Shown here piece after piece: positions 43,321 to 54,655 of a stretch of DNA of 64,000 nt. The notes below the pieces were generated by a model, which was not told where the DNA came from, made no database searches, and saw only the letters and a list, made by a program, of their open reading frames with translations. The DNA comes from Fragilaria crotonensis (lineage: Eukaryota; Bacillariophyta; Fragilariophyceae; Fragilariales; Fragilariaceae): positions 124,001-188,000 of the forward strand of contig JAKSYS010000006.1 in NCBI GenBank assembly GCA_022925895.1, read 5' to 3'. Every line of letters starts with the position of its first letter. Position 1 is the first letter of the stretch. The position numbers and the translations under genes are program-made.

Positions 43321-44949
43321 ATGCCATCAATCTCCAAGCTCGGGTCTATCGTTGGCTGGCCCAGCGCCACTGAGACCGTGCCTACCAAAGTGATTCAGTG
43401 CGCTGGCTATGCCTTTGTGAAGTGGGAAGCTGATCGCCTTGGCATTGTTGAGGTCCCCGAGCTTGTCGCTGAACACAACAGTGACGATGATCTTCCTGTC
43501 GCTGGAGACCTCAATGGCGAATCTCGCAAGAAACCAATCAATCTTTTATCAGTATCATCCAAAAAATTAGAGAAACTGACGTACTATCAATGTTTGGGAA
43601 ACTTGCCACTCCATGCGACTCCCGATCAAGTCAAAAAGGCATATCACAAGGCCTGTTTGCTCTACCATCCCGACAAGACCGGTCGCGGAGAGGATGATGA
43701 AGTCTTTTTGAAAATCAAAGCTGGTTTTGATACCCTCACGGACAAGCAGAAGCGTCGGGCCTATGACTCTCAAATGCCTTTCGATGACAGCATCCCCAAG
43801 GGAAACGAAACTCCCGAAGAATTTTTCACTGTCTACGGGCCGGTCTTTGCCCGGAATCTCAGATTCGACGATCGTCTCAATCCCGATCGCAAGCAGTCCG
43901 CAACGAACAACAACACTAGCAACGGCAACAGTAACAAAAAGAATCGAAAGAAAGCTTCTCAAAAACCACAGCAGCCCCCATCTCCTCCTTCCTTTGGCGA
44001 CAAGGACACTCCTCTCGATCAAGTCCACGCGTTTTACGATTATTGGACTCGCTTCGAATCGTGGCGCGATTTTTCCATGGAGGCGGCCAAGCTCACCAAC
44101 AATCAAAATTTTGATGCCGACAATGTCGATTCACGCTTCGAGAAGCGTCACATTCAGAAGGAAATTGATCGCAAGGCCAAGGCGCTGAAACGCGAAGAAG
44201 TGGCGCGTATCACGCTCTTGGTCGAACGGGCCATGGCGGCCGATCCGAGACTCAAGAGAGAAAAGATCAAGGCGCAATTGGAAAAGGAGAGAATAGAAAG
44301 GGAGAGGAGAGAACTTGCGGAGAAAAAGGAACGTGAGGAGCGGGAACGGATCGAGAAGGAAAAGAAGGAAAGCGAGGAGAAGGAAGCCAGGGAAAGGGAA
44401 AGCAAGGCACTCCAAAAGGCTGATAAGGAGAAACAGAAGAAGATGATGCGAAAGGCGAAAGCCACCTTGCGAAAATTGTGTTTGGCTGCGCAGGCGACGG
44501 GAAACACTTACTGGACATCGATCGATCATATGTACGATGATGTCGAATACCTCTGTGAGGTATTGGACGCGGAGGCGTTGGGAGTGCTGTCTGCGGCGTT
44601 GGGTGAGGTTGATAATCCGAATTTGGAGGGCGTAGATGTGATTCATAACAAAGTTATGATGCTGAAGGATGGAAAGTCCCAAGAGGAAGCGAATTTGGCG
44701 GTCAAGTTGGAGCAGGACAAGAGAGGAGGATCAAATGGTGCCACCAACGGCCAAAATGGTGATGCCACACTCAATGTTTGGACTGAGGCTCAGGACTCTC
44801 AGTTACAGGAAGGCTTGGCAAAGTATCCTTCCACCATGGACAAGAATGAGCGATGGGATAGTATTGCCAAGGATGTGGATGGAAAGTCTAAGAAGGAATG
44901 TGTGGAACGATTCAAGACAATTCGAGAAGCTTTGAAAACTAAGAAATAG
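43321..44949 (+). CDS. Zuotin/DNAJC2-type ribosome-associated J-protein
   Basis: The protein has 542 residues from ATG 43321 (MPSISKLG); an in-frame TG-rich upstream start at 43267 is less likely. The J domain (about residues 84-150) has YYQCLGN, the motif HPD (LLYHPDKTGRGEDDE) and RRAYDSQ. It is followed by the zuotin homology region, with FFTVYGPVFARNLRFDD, VHAFYDYWTRFESWRDF and a long charged helix (KREKIKAQLEKERIERERRE...). A C-terminal SANT/Myb-like repeat is present (NVWTEAQDSQLQEGLAKYP...WDSIAKDVDGKSKKECVERF). In the family this protein pairs with an atypical Hsp70 as the ribosome-associated complex and guides folding of nascent chains. One SANT repeat is clear; animals have two. Confidence 0.9.
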   Translation: MPSISKLGSIVGWPSATETVPTKVIQCAGYAFVKWEADRLGIVEVPELVAEHNSDDDLPVAGDLNGESRKKPINLLSVSSKKLEKLTYYQCLGNLPLHATPDQVKKAYHKACLLYHPDKTGRGEDDEVFLKIKAGFDTLTDKQKRRAYDSQMPFDDSIPKGNETPEEFFTVYGPVFARNLRFDDRLNPDRKQSATNNNTSNGNSNKKNRKKASQKPQQPPSPPSFGDKDTPLDQVHAFYDYWTRFESWRDFSMEAAKLTNNQNFDADNVDSRFEKRHIQKEIDRKAKALKREEVARITLLVERAMAADPRLKREKIKAQLEKERIERERRELAEKKEREERERIEKEKKESEEKEARERESKALQKADKEKQKKMMRKAKATLRKLCLAAQATGNTYWTSIDHMYDDVEYLCEVLDAEALGVLSAALGEVDNPNLEGVDVIHNKVMMLKDGKSQEEANLAVKLEQDKRGGSNGATNGQNGDATLNVWTEAQDSQLQEGLAKYPSTMDKNERWDSIAKDVDGKSKKECVERFKTIREALKTKK

Positions 44950-44983
44950 AGTTCGATTATCAGTCGAAAAAATGCCAACCGAT

Positions 44984-46483
44984 TTACTTGTTAATTTGGG
45001 CTTGAAGGATCGCATCTTGTTCTTCTTTCGCTCGTTGTCGTAGCAGGGCTATTATGCAGTCGTCCAAATCACCGTCAAGAAAGCCAGTGGTATCAGTTGT
45101 CTCCCAGTTGGTTCGCTGATCCTTCACCATGCGGTAGGGGTGTAGCACGTAATTCCGAATCTGTGCACCCCACGCGGCTTCAACCGCATCTCCACGAATC
45201 GCTTGGATCTCTTCAAGTCGCTGTTCGTTGGCGATTGCTAACAACTGTCCCTTGAGTCGCTTGAGTGCGATTTCTCGATTTTGCCCCTGACTACGTTCCT
45301 GGGTCACTTTGATAGCGATCCCCGTCGGAATATGTCGAATTCTTACAGCACTATTCACCTTGTTGACATTCTGTCCTCCGGCACCACCGGCTCGCATTGC
45401 AGTGAACTCCAAATCCGAATCGGGAATATGAATATCAGACAACACTTTCTCATCTTCCGGCAAGATCGGTGACACATCCACACCAGCGAAGGTGGTCTGT
45501 CGCTTATTATTTGCATTGAAAGGCGACAACCTTACCAACCTATGAGCGCCCTTTTCTCCTCTGAACCACCCATAGGCATTCTCTCCTTCAATGAGCAATT
45601 CCACAGTCTTGAATCCTACTTGCTCTCCAGGAGTGGCATCTTCGACCGTGACTCGGTAGTTGCGGTTGGATGCATGCCGCTCGTACATTCGTTTTAAATC
45701 AGCAACCCAATCGGTCGCTTCCGTCCCACCCGCGCCGGCGGTCAAGACCAGGCGCGCCGAATGACAATCGTACGGACCAATCCGCAACAAGGATTCCAAT
45801 TGGTATTCTTCCATATCGTTCATCAACGCCGTTGCGGTAGTATAACATTCGTCGTACAGTGCGACGCGTTCCGTTTCGTCTACCGTTGTCGTCGACTTTT
45901 CCAATTCCATCATCATCTCCAGTGCCGCCAAACAATCGCCTTTCCATTGTTCCCATTGCTTCCACCTTGCAACCTGTTTTTGCAATTGTGATAGTTGAGA
46001 ATGCAGTTTTTGCCGTTGAGGATCGTCCCAGGATAAGAGTGAGCCACTGCCGCCAGTGGCGGCGCCATCGTTGATGTCACTGCCGCTCGACAAATCACGT
46101 TCCAAATCTTCGATTTGACGTTCCCAAAGTTCCAGTGGTGTTAGCGTCGTGGTCGTTGTTGACGGCAATTGTTGATTCTGATGGAGCAAGTCAGTGGCTT
46201 GCTGTACCAATTGTTTTAGTTGGATAGGATCGTAATTGTGATGGTTTTGTTTCTTATTACTGGACGACGACGACAGTGATGAGGTTGCCCAGCGATGAGT
46301 GCTTGTACGTCTCCACGCCATTTCTGTTCGCGAAGGAAACGTATGCATGGGAGAAAAAGCCTGCACGAAAAGACCTCGTCTTTGTGGCACAGTACCATAA
46401 GTACCTCGCGCAATAGCGTTCCACAGGAAGAGAACAAGCGACATGAATGGAAGGAGCAATATGGTGCTTCTGATCACGGACAT
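44984..46483 (-). CDS. prfB: Plastid peptide chain release factor 2
   Basis: The protein has 499 residues. The N-terminus has a hydrophobic signal ([16 protein letters not shown]) and QAFSP at residues 41-45, the AF-x-P plastid cleavage context. It is class-I release factor throughout. The codon-recognition tripeptide is SPF at residues 320-322 (VRLSPFN), the RF2 type that reads UGA and UAA, and the hydrolysis motif GGQ is at residues 369-371 ([15 protein letters not shown]). The C-terminus ([18 protein letters not shown]...) is typical. It lies tail-to-tail with the zuotin gene, 34 bp between stops. A mitochondrial location is the alternative. Confidence 0.93.
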   Translation of the reverse strand: MSVIRSTILLLPFMSLVLFLWNAIARGTYGTVPQRRGLFVQAFSPMHTFPSRTEMAWRRTSTHRWATSSLSSSSSNKKQNHHNYDPIQLKQLVQQATDLLHQNQQLPSTTTTTLTPLELWERQIEDLERDLSSGSDINDGAATGGSGSLLSWDDPQRQKLHSQLSQLQKQVARWKQWEQWKGDCLAALEMMMELEKSTTTVDETERVALYDECYTTATALMNDMEEYQLESLLRIGPYDCHSARLVLTAGAGGTEATDWVADLKRMYERHASNRNYRVTVEDATPGEQVGFKTVELLIEGENAYGWFRGEKGAHRLVRLSPFNANNKRQTTFAGVDVSPILPEDEKVLSDIHIPDSDLEFTAMRAGGAGGQNVNKVNSAVRIRHIPTGIAIKVTQERSQGQNREIALKRLKGQLLAIANEQRLEEIQAIRGDAVEAAWGAQIRNYVLHPYRMVKDQRTNWETTDTTGFLDGDLDDCIIALLRQRAKEEQDAILQAQINK

Positions 46484-47664
46484 GTGTGAGAGAAAAGTGC
46501 CTGTTCCGTGTTTGAATGGGAGATTGGCGTGTTCGTTATATAGTGTGTTGTGTTGGTCTTAGTTCTCGAAACTGCCATGTAATGACAATCAAAGTGATGC
46601 AACTGAACAGGAGAACCATCAACTGGGAAGCCATGATGTGTGAGATGGGAAGGTGGGAGGGTGGGAGGTGGGCTACGACGCTACGACAGTAAGGTGAGTG
46701 AGGTAACAGTACTGCAGTAAATTGATATAGCTACGGTAGTACGCTCATTACTGTATTCCTGTGATCAGTAGGCGAGACAGGTCCAAATATATGCATAGAG
46801 CAGATAGTAGGCTCACAACGAGTAGAAGGGATGACTGACGGATTTGCTAAACGAAACGAATGTATGAATGGAGGAGGAGTCTCGAAGGAGGAGTGAACCA
46901 TGACACCATGACTGTAGAATGATGGTGCGAAAACAAAATGAAATGGAGAAGAAGTACAATTGTTACATACTAGGTGCATGCCACGGATACACCATTGTAT
47001 GTGCAGTACCCCTTGCTTCAACTGCGAGAGCCAACAGAGAACTCATCAGGGAGGGTATGCGTCATTAGCGTTTGCCTTTTCTTGCAAAGGGTAAGGAAGA
47101 TCTAGCACAACAATTTGGTGCTGGTAATGGGTTTGTATGTTTACATCCAGCACTCTTGACTATCACTTGATGAGCAACCAACTAACCGTCATCAACATTG
47201 ATGGCTTCAACTGACAAAACATGACTTCTCAAGGCTTGCAGTGTCAACAAATGGTGTCCAATTATTTTCTGTTTCCCACCTGAGACTTTTTATCACTGTC
47301 GTCTATACATCTTTGGCTGCTTCATGAACTGTTCTACAAACAAACACTACAACAATGAGAACCGATACAGCAGCATGTCACATGATGTACTAAGTACTAA
47401 GCTTCATGATGAAAGTGACTCTATCCCTCTATCCTGCCTTTTCGAACAAGTACTTGTACATGTGCAGAGTGCAGAGTGCAAAGTGAAGAGTTACTGTCAG
47501 TTCTACGGACGTCGGCCTGACGCTGGCCTCCTTTGACTGGATGGCTTGCGGATGGCAGAGTGGCAGTGGCAGCTTGCCGCACCCGTCCTCTGAGTCTGTC
47601 GCACGTCGCACTGGGAATGGAATCGAAACGTGGCAAAGATTCGTTTATTTCAAACAGAGGGAAT
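46484..47664. other. Gene-free stretch
   Basis: No supported gene. The first 100 bp upstream of the RF2 gene are purine-rich and may include its promoter. A run of short direct repeats (GTGCAGAGTGCAGAGTGCAAAGTG) occurs near 47,462. Open frames at 47,320-47,640 overlap on both strands and look like chance. Confidence 0.4.
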
Positions 47665-48499
47665 CCTGGAGGTTCCGGAATATTGACTTTTTCACTATAC
47701 TGGAGTACTGTACACGCTGCATTATCGAATGCTTCCTCTCTACCGTAGGTTTTTCATTTTTCAATGGATGGACAAAGCCATGACAATCCGAAACGTCATT
47801 TTCGGTTCTGTCATATGCGATAAATTGATGTGAAAAAGATATACTTGGTACATCTACCGACTTGAATAGGATGACATTTTGCAAAATCTGTCCGTTTCTT
47901 ATTTAGGGGTAATGACAGAAAATGATAAATTTGGACTGAAGCATTTCGCTCTCTTGAAGCAAACGCGGAAGCGAAATGCTTCGTGGAAGCGAAGCGCTTC
48001 CAGATTTTACTCCCGTGGAAGCGAAACGCTTCAACCAATAGCGAAGGAATGAGCTCGTCCAGCCCTACGATATAGACCGTGCTCCAATTCGGCTCTGCGA
48101 CGAGGTCCTGCAAGAGGAAAAAACCTATTAATGCAAAACGGGTCACTGAAGCGAAATGCTGACGCGAAACGCTTCGTGGAAGCGAAACGCTTAAGCGAAA
48201 TGCTTCACATAAAACCGAAACGTTTCAGTCGAACCGAATATTCGTTTATCCGTACACAGTAAAACCTCTATTTTGAAGTCATACACGTTCTATTTATATG
48301 CCTGAATTTTTGCATCAATCGATGTGACATTTTATCATTGAATAAACTTTTTGTCGTGGTCGCGATTGACGTTTTGTAGCATGGATTCTTTTTGCTTCAT
48401 GATAGCATGATGCATGATTTATCACGTGGGAAATCTGCAGATTCGACGTGGTGCAGTACTCCGTATACAGTAAAAAGCCAAAATTCCGGAACCTCCTGC
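47665..48499. repeat. Inverted repeat pair enclosing a palindrome cluster
   Basis: Arms at 47665-47715 (GGAGGTTCCGGAAT...CTTTTT, then TGGAGTACTG) and 48450-48499 (CAGTACTCC...AAAAAGCCAA, then ATTCCGGAACCTCC) are inverted relative to each other, roughly three quarters identical. Between them, at 47,941-48,230, lie at least six copies of a GAAGCGAAA(C/T)GCTTC quasi-palindrome and partial versions (AAGCGAAACGCTT). No gene inside is supported. It may be a non-autonomous foldback element. Confidence 0.65.
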
Positions 48500-48946
48500 T
48501 TTGGCCGCTCATCTGCAGATTCGTTTGACATCGCCGATCGCTGCTATCCAACGCGTATGATGTAGCAGTCATCCAGGATTTGAGCCAATTGGATTACAGT
48601 CTTTTGAAGATTCGTAAACTGATGGTTCCTTGGGATTCCTGCACCTTTCGTATAGGGTTCCGAAACGGAATTCAAATTGATTTGTTACCGTTACTGCTAC
48701 CAAGTGCAAGTACCAGGTCCAGTAACCTGCTACGGTAGTACGGATCGCGTATGGATTCATGTTGTAACCGTTCGGTGGAACTGCAAGGAGTTGTCTCTCA
48801 ACAATCAACACAATCTCCGAATCTGATGTCCGTGGGACTACCAGTGAGTACACACTGATACAACGATAGATTGATAGTCCCAATAGAAATAGAAATAGAC
48901 AAACAACGCAAGCAACAACAGCAACACCACCCACCTCAAGTGAAGA
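48500..48946. other. Gene-free stretch upstream of the ferroportin-like gene
   Basis: No supported gene. It should contain the promoter of the gene starting near 48947. A reading frame on the minus strand here has no recognised features. Confidence 0.35.
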
Positions 48947-50406
48947 ATGTGTGAAATCACGATGCCCGCCAAAGTAAAAGATGGTCCATCGAAGGTCTCG
49001 GAGGCATTCACTGGTGCAGTGCAGTCACAACCCACGAATCTATCACAGCCTCCACCAACACAACAATTTCAACTGCCTATACCGCTACCACTGCCGCACT
49101 TTGCATCAGACAAGGACGAAGCCTGGCATTGCATCTGCTTGGCTCATGCCATTCGGTGTTTTGCCACGCGTAGTTGGAAATTCTTTCTGCCCCTATACTT
49201 GTCACGATCGTGTGGAAGCCTTCGAGCAACAGCAGCCATGACACTGGCCAAGAACCTTGCCGTTGTAACCTTATCAACAACTGCGGCCAATCTATTCCAC
49301 TCCACAAATAACTCGTTTTTCAAGGCGACCATTTTGGAAAATCTCGCCGTTGTTTCCGGGGTATTCTCCTTTACGTTTTCGCCTATTCCTCAGACGAAGC
49401 AACCTGTGAGGCGCCCTTTTCATCCATCCTCTTTGGAATTGCGATTGCATGCGCGTGCATTGATGCCGTGTCCACATCGCTATTGACGACGGTCATTTCA
49501 AAAGAATGGGTTGCCGTATTGTATCCAAATTCTCACATGTTGGCGTCGGCCAATGCGAGGCTGTCACAAATTGATTTGTTGGCGGCCACTCTCAGTCCCA
49601 TACTGGTATCGTTAATTGTTGAACGAGGTGGCTACCCAACGGTGCTCTTTCTATTGGTCAGTCAGCATGCCGTCGGGGCCTTTCTTATCTTGCGCAATAT
49701 TGAAAGGGCCATGCAATTGAAGCCGCATCTTGCAGTCATTGCATCTTCATCCTCCTCGGCAGCCATGGAGAAAGGACCCATCAAAAAGACCATTCTCGTG
49801 AATCCATTTTGCATATTCCTGGACGATGTGGTACCTCTTCGAGCCAAAATGGTTACTGCCTCCTTCGTATTACTCTACTTCACCGTCTTGTCCGCCGGGG
49901 CCGTCATGACAGCATGGCTCAATTCCACGCACACAGCCGAGCGTACTATTGCTGGCTTTGGATCAGCCTGCAACCTGGTGGGGGCCCTCGCCACAGTACT
50001 GGCACCACCACTCATTCGACGATTCGGCAATTTCAGAGCCGGAGTTGTGGCGCAATTCGGACAATGCGCCTGCTGTATTCTAGCCACCATGGCGTTTCAT
50101 CAATATCGACTGACTGGGAATGACAACACCTACATGCCTGCCTTTTTGTTGTCTGTCGTGGCCTCTCGAACGGGTCTCTACGTCTTTGATTTGGCGGAAC
50201 GCCAAATGTTGCAAGAGTCTGTCCCCAGGGCAAGGCAGACACTGTTTTTCAATACTGAACGTGGGTTGCGAGAATTGGCTCTGTTTGGCATGATGTATTT
50301 GAGTTATCTGCATTCCAAACCAGAATCCTTCTACATATTGGTCAACTTATCGGCCGCTGCCGGTATGCTCTCGACGGTCATTGTGACCATGGCCATGTTT
50401 TTGTAA
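48947..50406 (+). pseudogene. Ferroportin-like (SLC40) transporter, one frame break
   Basis: The first frame (48947 to about 49355) has CLAHAIRCFATRSWKFFLPL and a membrane segment (LAKNLAVVTLSTTAAN). At the GGGG near 49,356 it must shift to reach the frame that reads SSILFGIAIACACIDAVSTS and continues to 50406. The second part has the ferroportin signature ANARLSQIDLLAATLSPIL (compare the NAxxRRID-x-x-x-x-x-LAP motif of the family) and RTGLYVFDLAERQMLQESVP near the end. The overall span arrangement fits this iron exporter family. The break may be a one-base sequencing error in a G run, a real lesion, or a hidden intron; no splice pair I tried solves it. Metal specificity is inferred from the family only. 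Confidence 0.65.
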
Positions 50407-50785
50407 CTTTTCTTTGGACTTTCGCCGCAGTACTGAACCCGCATATCTCTATTCAGTCGGCAAATGTAGTCCAAGAAGTGCAAGTAGTTTCAAGAAATTG
50501 TCACGTTATCTATGTCTTTGGCATACGTTAAGTTCTATCGGGAGTAGCATCTATTTAGAGACGGTGTTTTCATTCGGTGGACTTCTGCGGGTCAACAACG
50601 TATTTAGGCCAAACGACCGGTGGTCCTCTTCGCCCCACAAAATACAAACAAACATGCATGGATTTACATGAATAAACATGTAGAACGCGAACGACATTCC
50701 ACGCCAACCAACAACACTCATGATGAGGAAATTATGCGAGATTGTCGGAAGACGTGAGGTTCAGGACTGCCCAAGTCACTGCTGA

Positions 50786-52720
50786 TTAGCGTGTTTGCAG
50801 GAGGACAGGCCAAGTAGGTTCGGCTGGTGGTGATACTTCTAGCTCTTTTTCTTCTTCTTCTAGCATGGCGGCATACTGTTCATCGGAAAGGTCCAATACG
50901 TGACGACGATAATTCGATACGGACCATTGAATGCGTGCCGGATAATTGGGGATGGAATGTCCTTGAATGGAAATCCTACAGGACGGCGGTGCCAAAGCAA
51001 TCGTCGTTGGATCCTTGCAAGTCAACGACGACGACGATGACGACGACGAGTTCGTCGGACATTCGTTGTCATTGCAACACGACGTTGAATTTGGTTGCTG
51101 TTGTTGTTGCAAGTCTCGCAACTGTTGAATCGCCGACCACCCTTGAGATCCCAAACCAAGCTGGTCAATTATATCGTCCACCGTGGCTCGGCGTAGTAAG
51201 CCTTCCGGCAAAAGATGATGTGATGCGGGGCATTCGAGGTTCGAGGAATCCACCATACCGCCCTCCGCACTGTCATTTGCATCCTGGATATAACTATCAT
51301 CATCGTCTTCATCGTTGTCGTTTTCCTTGAGCGAGTCGGATAGAGATGAGGCTCGCGAGACATCATCTTCGAGAACAACACCATTCATGGTCAAGGGTGA
51401 TACTGCAGTTGTTGTTGATGATGATGATAAAGGTGACAATGCTCCTTCTAGGTCGGCGGCATCATTAGTTTGAGTTGTTGCCAGTGCTTCGTCACGAATG
51501 GTTGCATCGACGACAATATAGGTTGCATCCAATGGTTTATTTGTGGTAGTAGCAGGATTGCGGAATCGACGGCGTCGGACAAAGGGATTGCGAAACATGG
51601 TCAGGGGTCGATTGCGACGGGCATCCTCGTCATCATCATCGTCGTCATCATCCATGTCGTCGGGCGTTGAAACGTCTGCCGCCGATGCCAGAGTGGAGGG
51701 TGTGTGAGGAGATGGGGAGTCATTCGGATGTCGCTGCTGTCGGGCCTTGGAAATGAGTTGATGCGCCAAAAAGCGACCACGTTCTTGATTGTACGCACTC
51801 CAGTCCAAAACGGGCGCCGTGGTTGTGGGCGCCGTCGTGGCACCTTGTACCGCCTGGATGCGTTCTTCAAGAACATGATATTTATTGGAACAATCCAAAG
51901 AACCATGGATCGTGCTTTCATCATCATCAACGAGCGGTTCTGGTGAGAAGTTGTTCGAGGACTCATCTTCATCCTCGTAGACATGATCCGTGTCTGATGA
52001 TTCCAGAATCCAACGAGCCTCCATATCAAGATGATAATCACCATCATCACCTTCTTCATCTGCGTAGTGCTCGTCGTCATCCTCGTCAATACTCCTATTC
52101 AAAGGACGATTCATCCTCAATAATGATCGCGGCGGAGTGATGCGATGCTGCGAGAAGTACGCATCGCCCCCCGATGCGGTGGTGTCATCGGCGAACAAGG
52201 ATGCCTGATCCGTGCTGGCAGTAAGAACGGAATGGGCGTCGGCATCAAATTCACGGTCCACCAGAAAGTGAGAATACCTGGAGGAATCCGCAGCAATCCG
52301 AACATCACCGAGTAAACTTGTTGTCAGCAGAGGTGCAGCAGAGCGATTGCCACGCTCGGATCGATCATCCTCTGAATACTCCATTGCCGTTGACGATCGG
52401 GTCGCCACAGAGTGGTCGCCGAGACTCGCAGCAAAACTCGTTCCAAACAGAGATGCGGAATCTACAGATATGATATCCTCATCGCACGTAAGAGATACAG
52501 GAAATGATCCTCCGACAAGACTTCGAGTTCCTCCACGAATTTCGGAACGAAGTTGCTGTTGTTGTTTTTGCTTTTGTTCGTCAGCGACAGAGAGTTGGCT
52601 CTTGGCAAAATGCTCTGCCAGAGAAGGACGTTCCCTTTCGCGCACCTCAGCATCTGGCCATGACTCTGTAGCCGACAAAGATCTGGCCTCGTGGACCCCA
52701 GAGGTGCTGTTCGGATCCAT
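50786..52720 (-). CDS. Large acidic, low-complexity protein, unknown function
   Basis: The protein has 644 residues from the ATG at 52720 (an upstream in-frame TTG is not a likely start). It is rich in Asp, Glu and Ser, with runs such as DDDDDDDED and SSSSSS. No folded domain is visible over the first 500 residues, so most is probably disordered. The C-terminus is more structured: RRATVDDIIDQLGLGSQGW, a Gln-rich stretch, RISIQGHSIPNYPARIQWSV and LSDEQYAAMLEEEEKE. I recognise no family. The uninterrupted frame supports a gene. Confidence 0.6.
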   Translation of the reverse strand: MDPNSTSGVHEARSLSATESWPDAEVRERERPSLAEHFAKSQLSVADEQKQKQQQQLRSEIRGGTRSLVGGSFPVSLTCDEDIISVDSASLFGTSFAASLGDHSVATRSSTAMEYSEDDRSERGNRSAAPLLTTSLLGDVRIAADSSRYSHFLVDREFDADAHSVLTASTDQASLFADDTTASGGDAYFSQHRITPPRSLLRMNRPLNRSIDEDDDEHYADEEGDDGDYHLDMEARWILESSDTDHVYEDEDESSNNFSPEPLVDDDESTIHGSLDCSNKYHVLEERIQAVQGATTAPTTTAPVLDWSAYNQERGRFLAHQLISKARQQRHPNDSPSPHTPSTLASAADVSTPDDMDDDDDDDDEDARRNRPLTMFRNPFVRRRRFRNPATTTNKPLDATYIVVDATIRDEALATTQTNDAADLEGALSPLSSSSTTTAVSPLTMNGVVLEDDVSRASSLSDSLKENDNDEDDDDSYIQDANDSAEGGMVDSSNLECPASHHLLPEGLLRRATVDDIIDQLGLGSQGWSAIQQLRDLQQQQQPNSTSCCNDNECPTNSSSSSSSSLTCKDPTTIALAPPSCRISIQGHSIPNYPARIQWSVSNYRRHVLDLSDEQYAAMLEEEEKELEVSPPAEPTWPVLLQTR

Positions 52721-54655
52721 GGTACACACGTGTACCAGATCCGATGAAGTCGACAAAATTGTTGACTATACTCTGGGGTTGGTAGGGTTGGTAGACTGTT
52801 GGTAGTTATTAGTGATGATGAAGTGAGTTGAGAGGGTTTGATCCGACATTGACGTAACAATCACGAGAACATCCGGGTGTCTTCAGAAAAGATTCAATTT
52901 TTCGTAGTTTCATACGACTTGCAACTTTTATTCGTAACTGTATGCTGGAGTCTGGAGTATTACCTACTACTATCAGACTATGAATGCGCACATACCGTAT
53001 GCATAGTATTTCGAACTCGTAGACGAGTACAAGTAGTCTATGTTCATACGTATGTTACACCAATGCGCCAAACCAAATGCGCCACCATTTGGCCGGCAAG
53101 CTCGGACCAGAACCTGATAGTTCCCCCGCCCCCCGCCCCACAATGACACATCACCAAGTTTTCCAAGACCTCCGGCCTCCGGGTGCTCTAGGTCGATACT
53201 ATGCTGCGACTTCCCAACACAGCCAGAATTGTGGTAGGAACAATGGAAAGTGGTGGCATATGCCCATCACAACTGTTCCCAAACGTTGAATTGGATGAAT
53301 AGATTGCTGAAGTCATGGTCAACATTTATTGATCAGGCATGGCATCACTAGGTAGTAGGTTTTATTCAACCAGGTTTTTCTAGTTGCTCTAGTACTATAG
53401 AGGTTTATTCATCAACCCAACAGTTGCTTGATTCTGTGTACGATTGCACGCATGGTTGCATTGCAAATCATCACCACAAGAAAAGGTGCAAGCAGGCAAT
53501 GATGCATATGAATGCATGTCATGGCTTTTGCAAGACAATTAACAACATCAAGATTAATGAATGGAAAATTTGAGGATAGTGCTCTGTAAACATATGATGC
53601 ACACATGTCAGCTTTTTTTGTTAGGTTTGTCATAGTGAGCAAAACCCAAGACCAGCCATGCTATTGACATGAACAAGAATTAGTTGTTTGCTTTCCCTGT
53701 TTATGATAGTAAATATTATCAATGCACCATAACAGTGATAGATGTGCAAAGTCCAGTTTCCTTGGCTCAAAGGCATAATGTGGTTGGCGGTCATCCAACT
53801 TGCAAGATCAGGTCATCCATTGTGTTTGTAGCCACTCCTCCACTTGGTGACTAACAGTAGCACTAAACCTATGAACTGTTCCATAGCTTCAATTCTGATT
53901 TATTACGACCATGATTGCATGTTGTGGAACAGCACTGCAGATGTGGAGGAGGATAGGCAATTGTAAGGAACTATTACAATAAGGGAAATCAAAGAAAGAT
54001 TATGGATCACGAACAAGAAAGAATATCAGGTGTGCACGTGGGAAGCACACCATGACCATAAAAGACAGCGTCGTCAAACCGTATTTTATTTGAGGACGGA
54101 GGACGAAAGGCCTGTTAACTACTACCAGTAATTCAGAACTGCGTGTAAAAAGTAGAACTGGAGTGGGATACTCTAGCTTTAAAGGACCATGGACCATGGT
54201 GCGCCAACTATTGTGACACGGTGATAAAGTGAAGTTCTAAGTCCGCTATGGCACTTTAATGTCTGGATTGCCTTGTCGGCACTGCTACTCGCACCTCGGG
54301 CAAATTTCAAATTCGAAAATGAGGAATGCCTTTAATAGATCTAAATATGCAACTGCTTTCATCTATTTAGACTTCTTCCTTACGTAGTACCGTGTCTACA
54401 GCTAGAGTAGTAGTCGAGTGAAGGTATGAACTTAAAGCTGGTCGTCCCTTGAAAACTTGACATTCAATCCTCGCCTCCTTATCCCACGCATCTGCTCGTC
54501 GGGGAAGATGTTCGACACAAAACCGCAGGAGGTGGTTTCATTTTTATAGTTATAACTCTTGCCATACTTCTAACGATAGCATGCACCACAGCTGCATCAT
54601 CGATCCCACGAGTTCCATTTCCCGTTTCGTGTTGTGTCGCTCACTGGTGATGAAT
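52721..54655. other. Gene-free stretch
   Basis: No supported gene in nearly 2 kb. Composition is AT-rich from 53,300 to 54,000. Short open frames on the minus strand (for example at 53,410-53,640 and 54,000-54,200) lack any protein signature. The first 150 bp may include the promoter of the acidic-protein gene. Confidence 0.4.

Noticed and set aside
47462-47490. Short direct repeats that might suggest a CRISPR-like array.
   Set aside because: The units are about 8 bp and contiguous with no spacers, and the genome is eukaryotic.
47811-48146. Minus-strand ORF across the palindrome cluster.
   Set aside because: It is generated by the GAAGCG repeats and has no protein-like features.
49356-49390. 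A 33-base GTATTC...CAG stretch that could be an intron fixing the ferroportin frame.
   Set aside because: Its length is a multiple of three, so removing it does not restore the frame.
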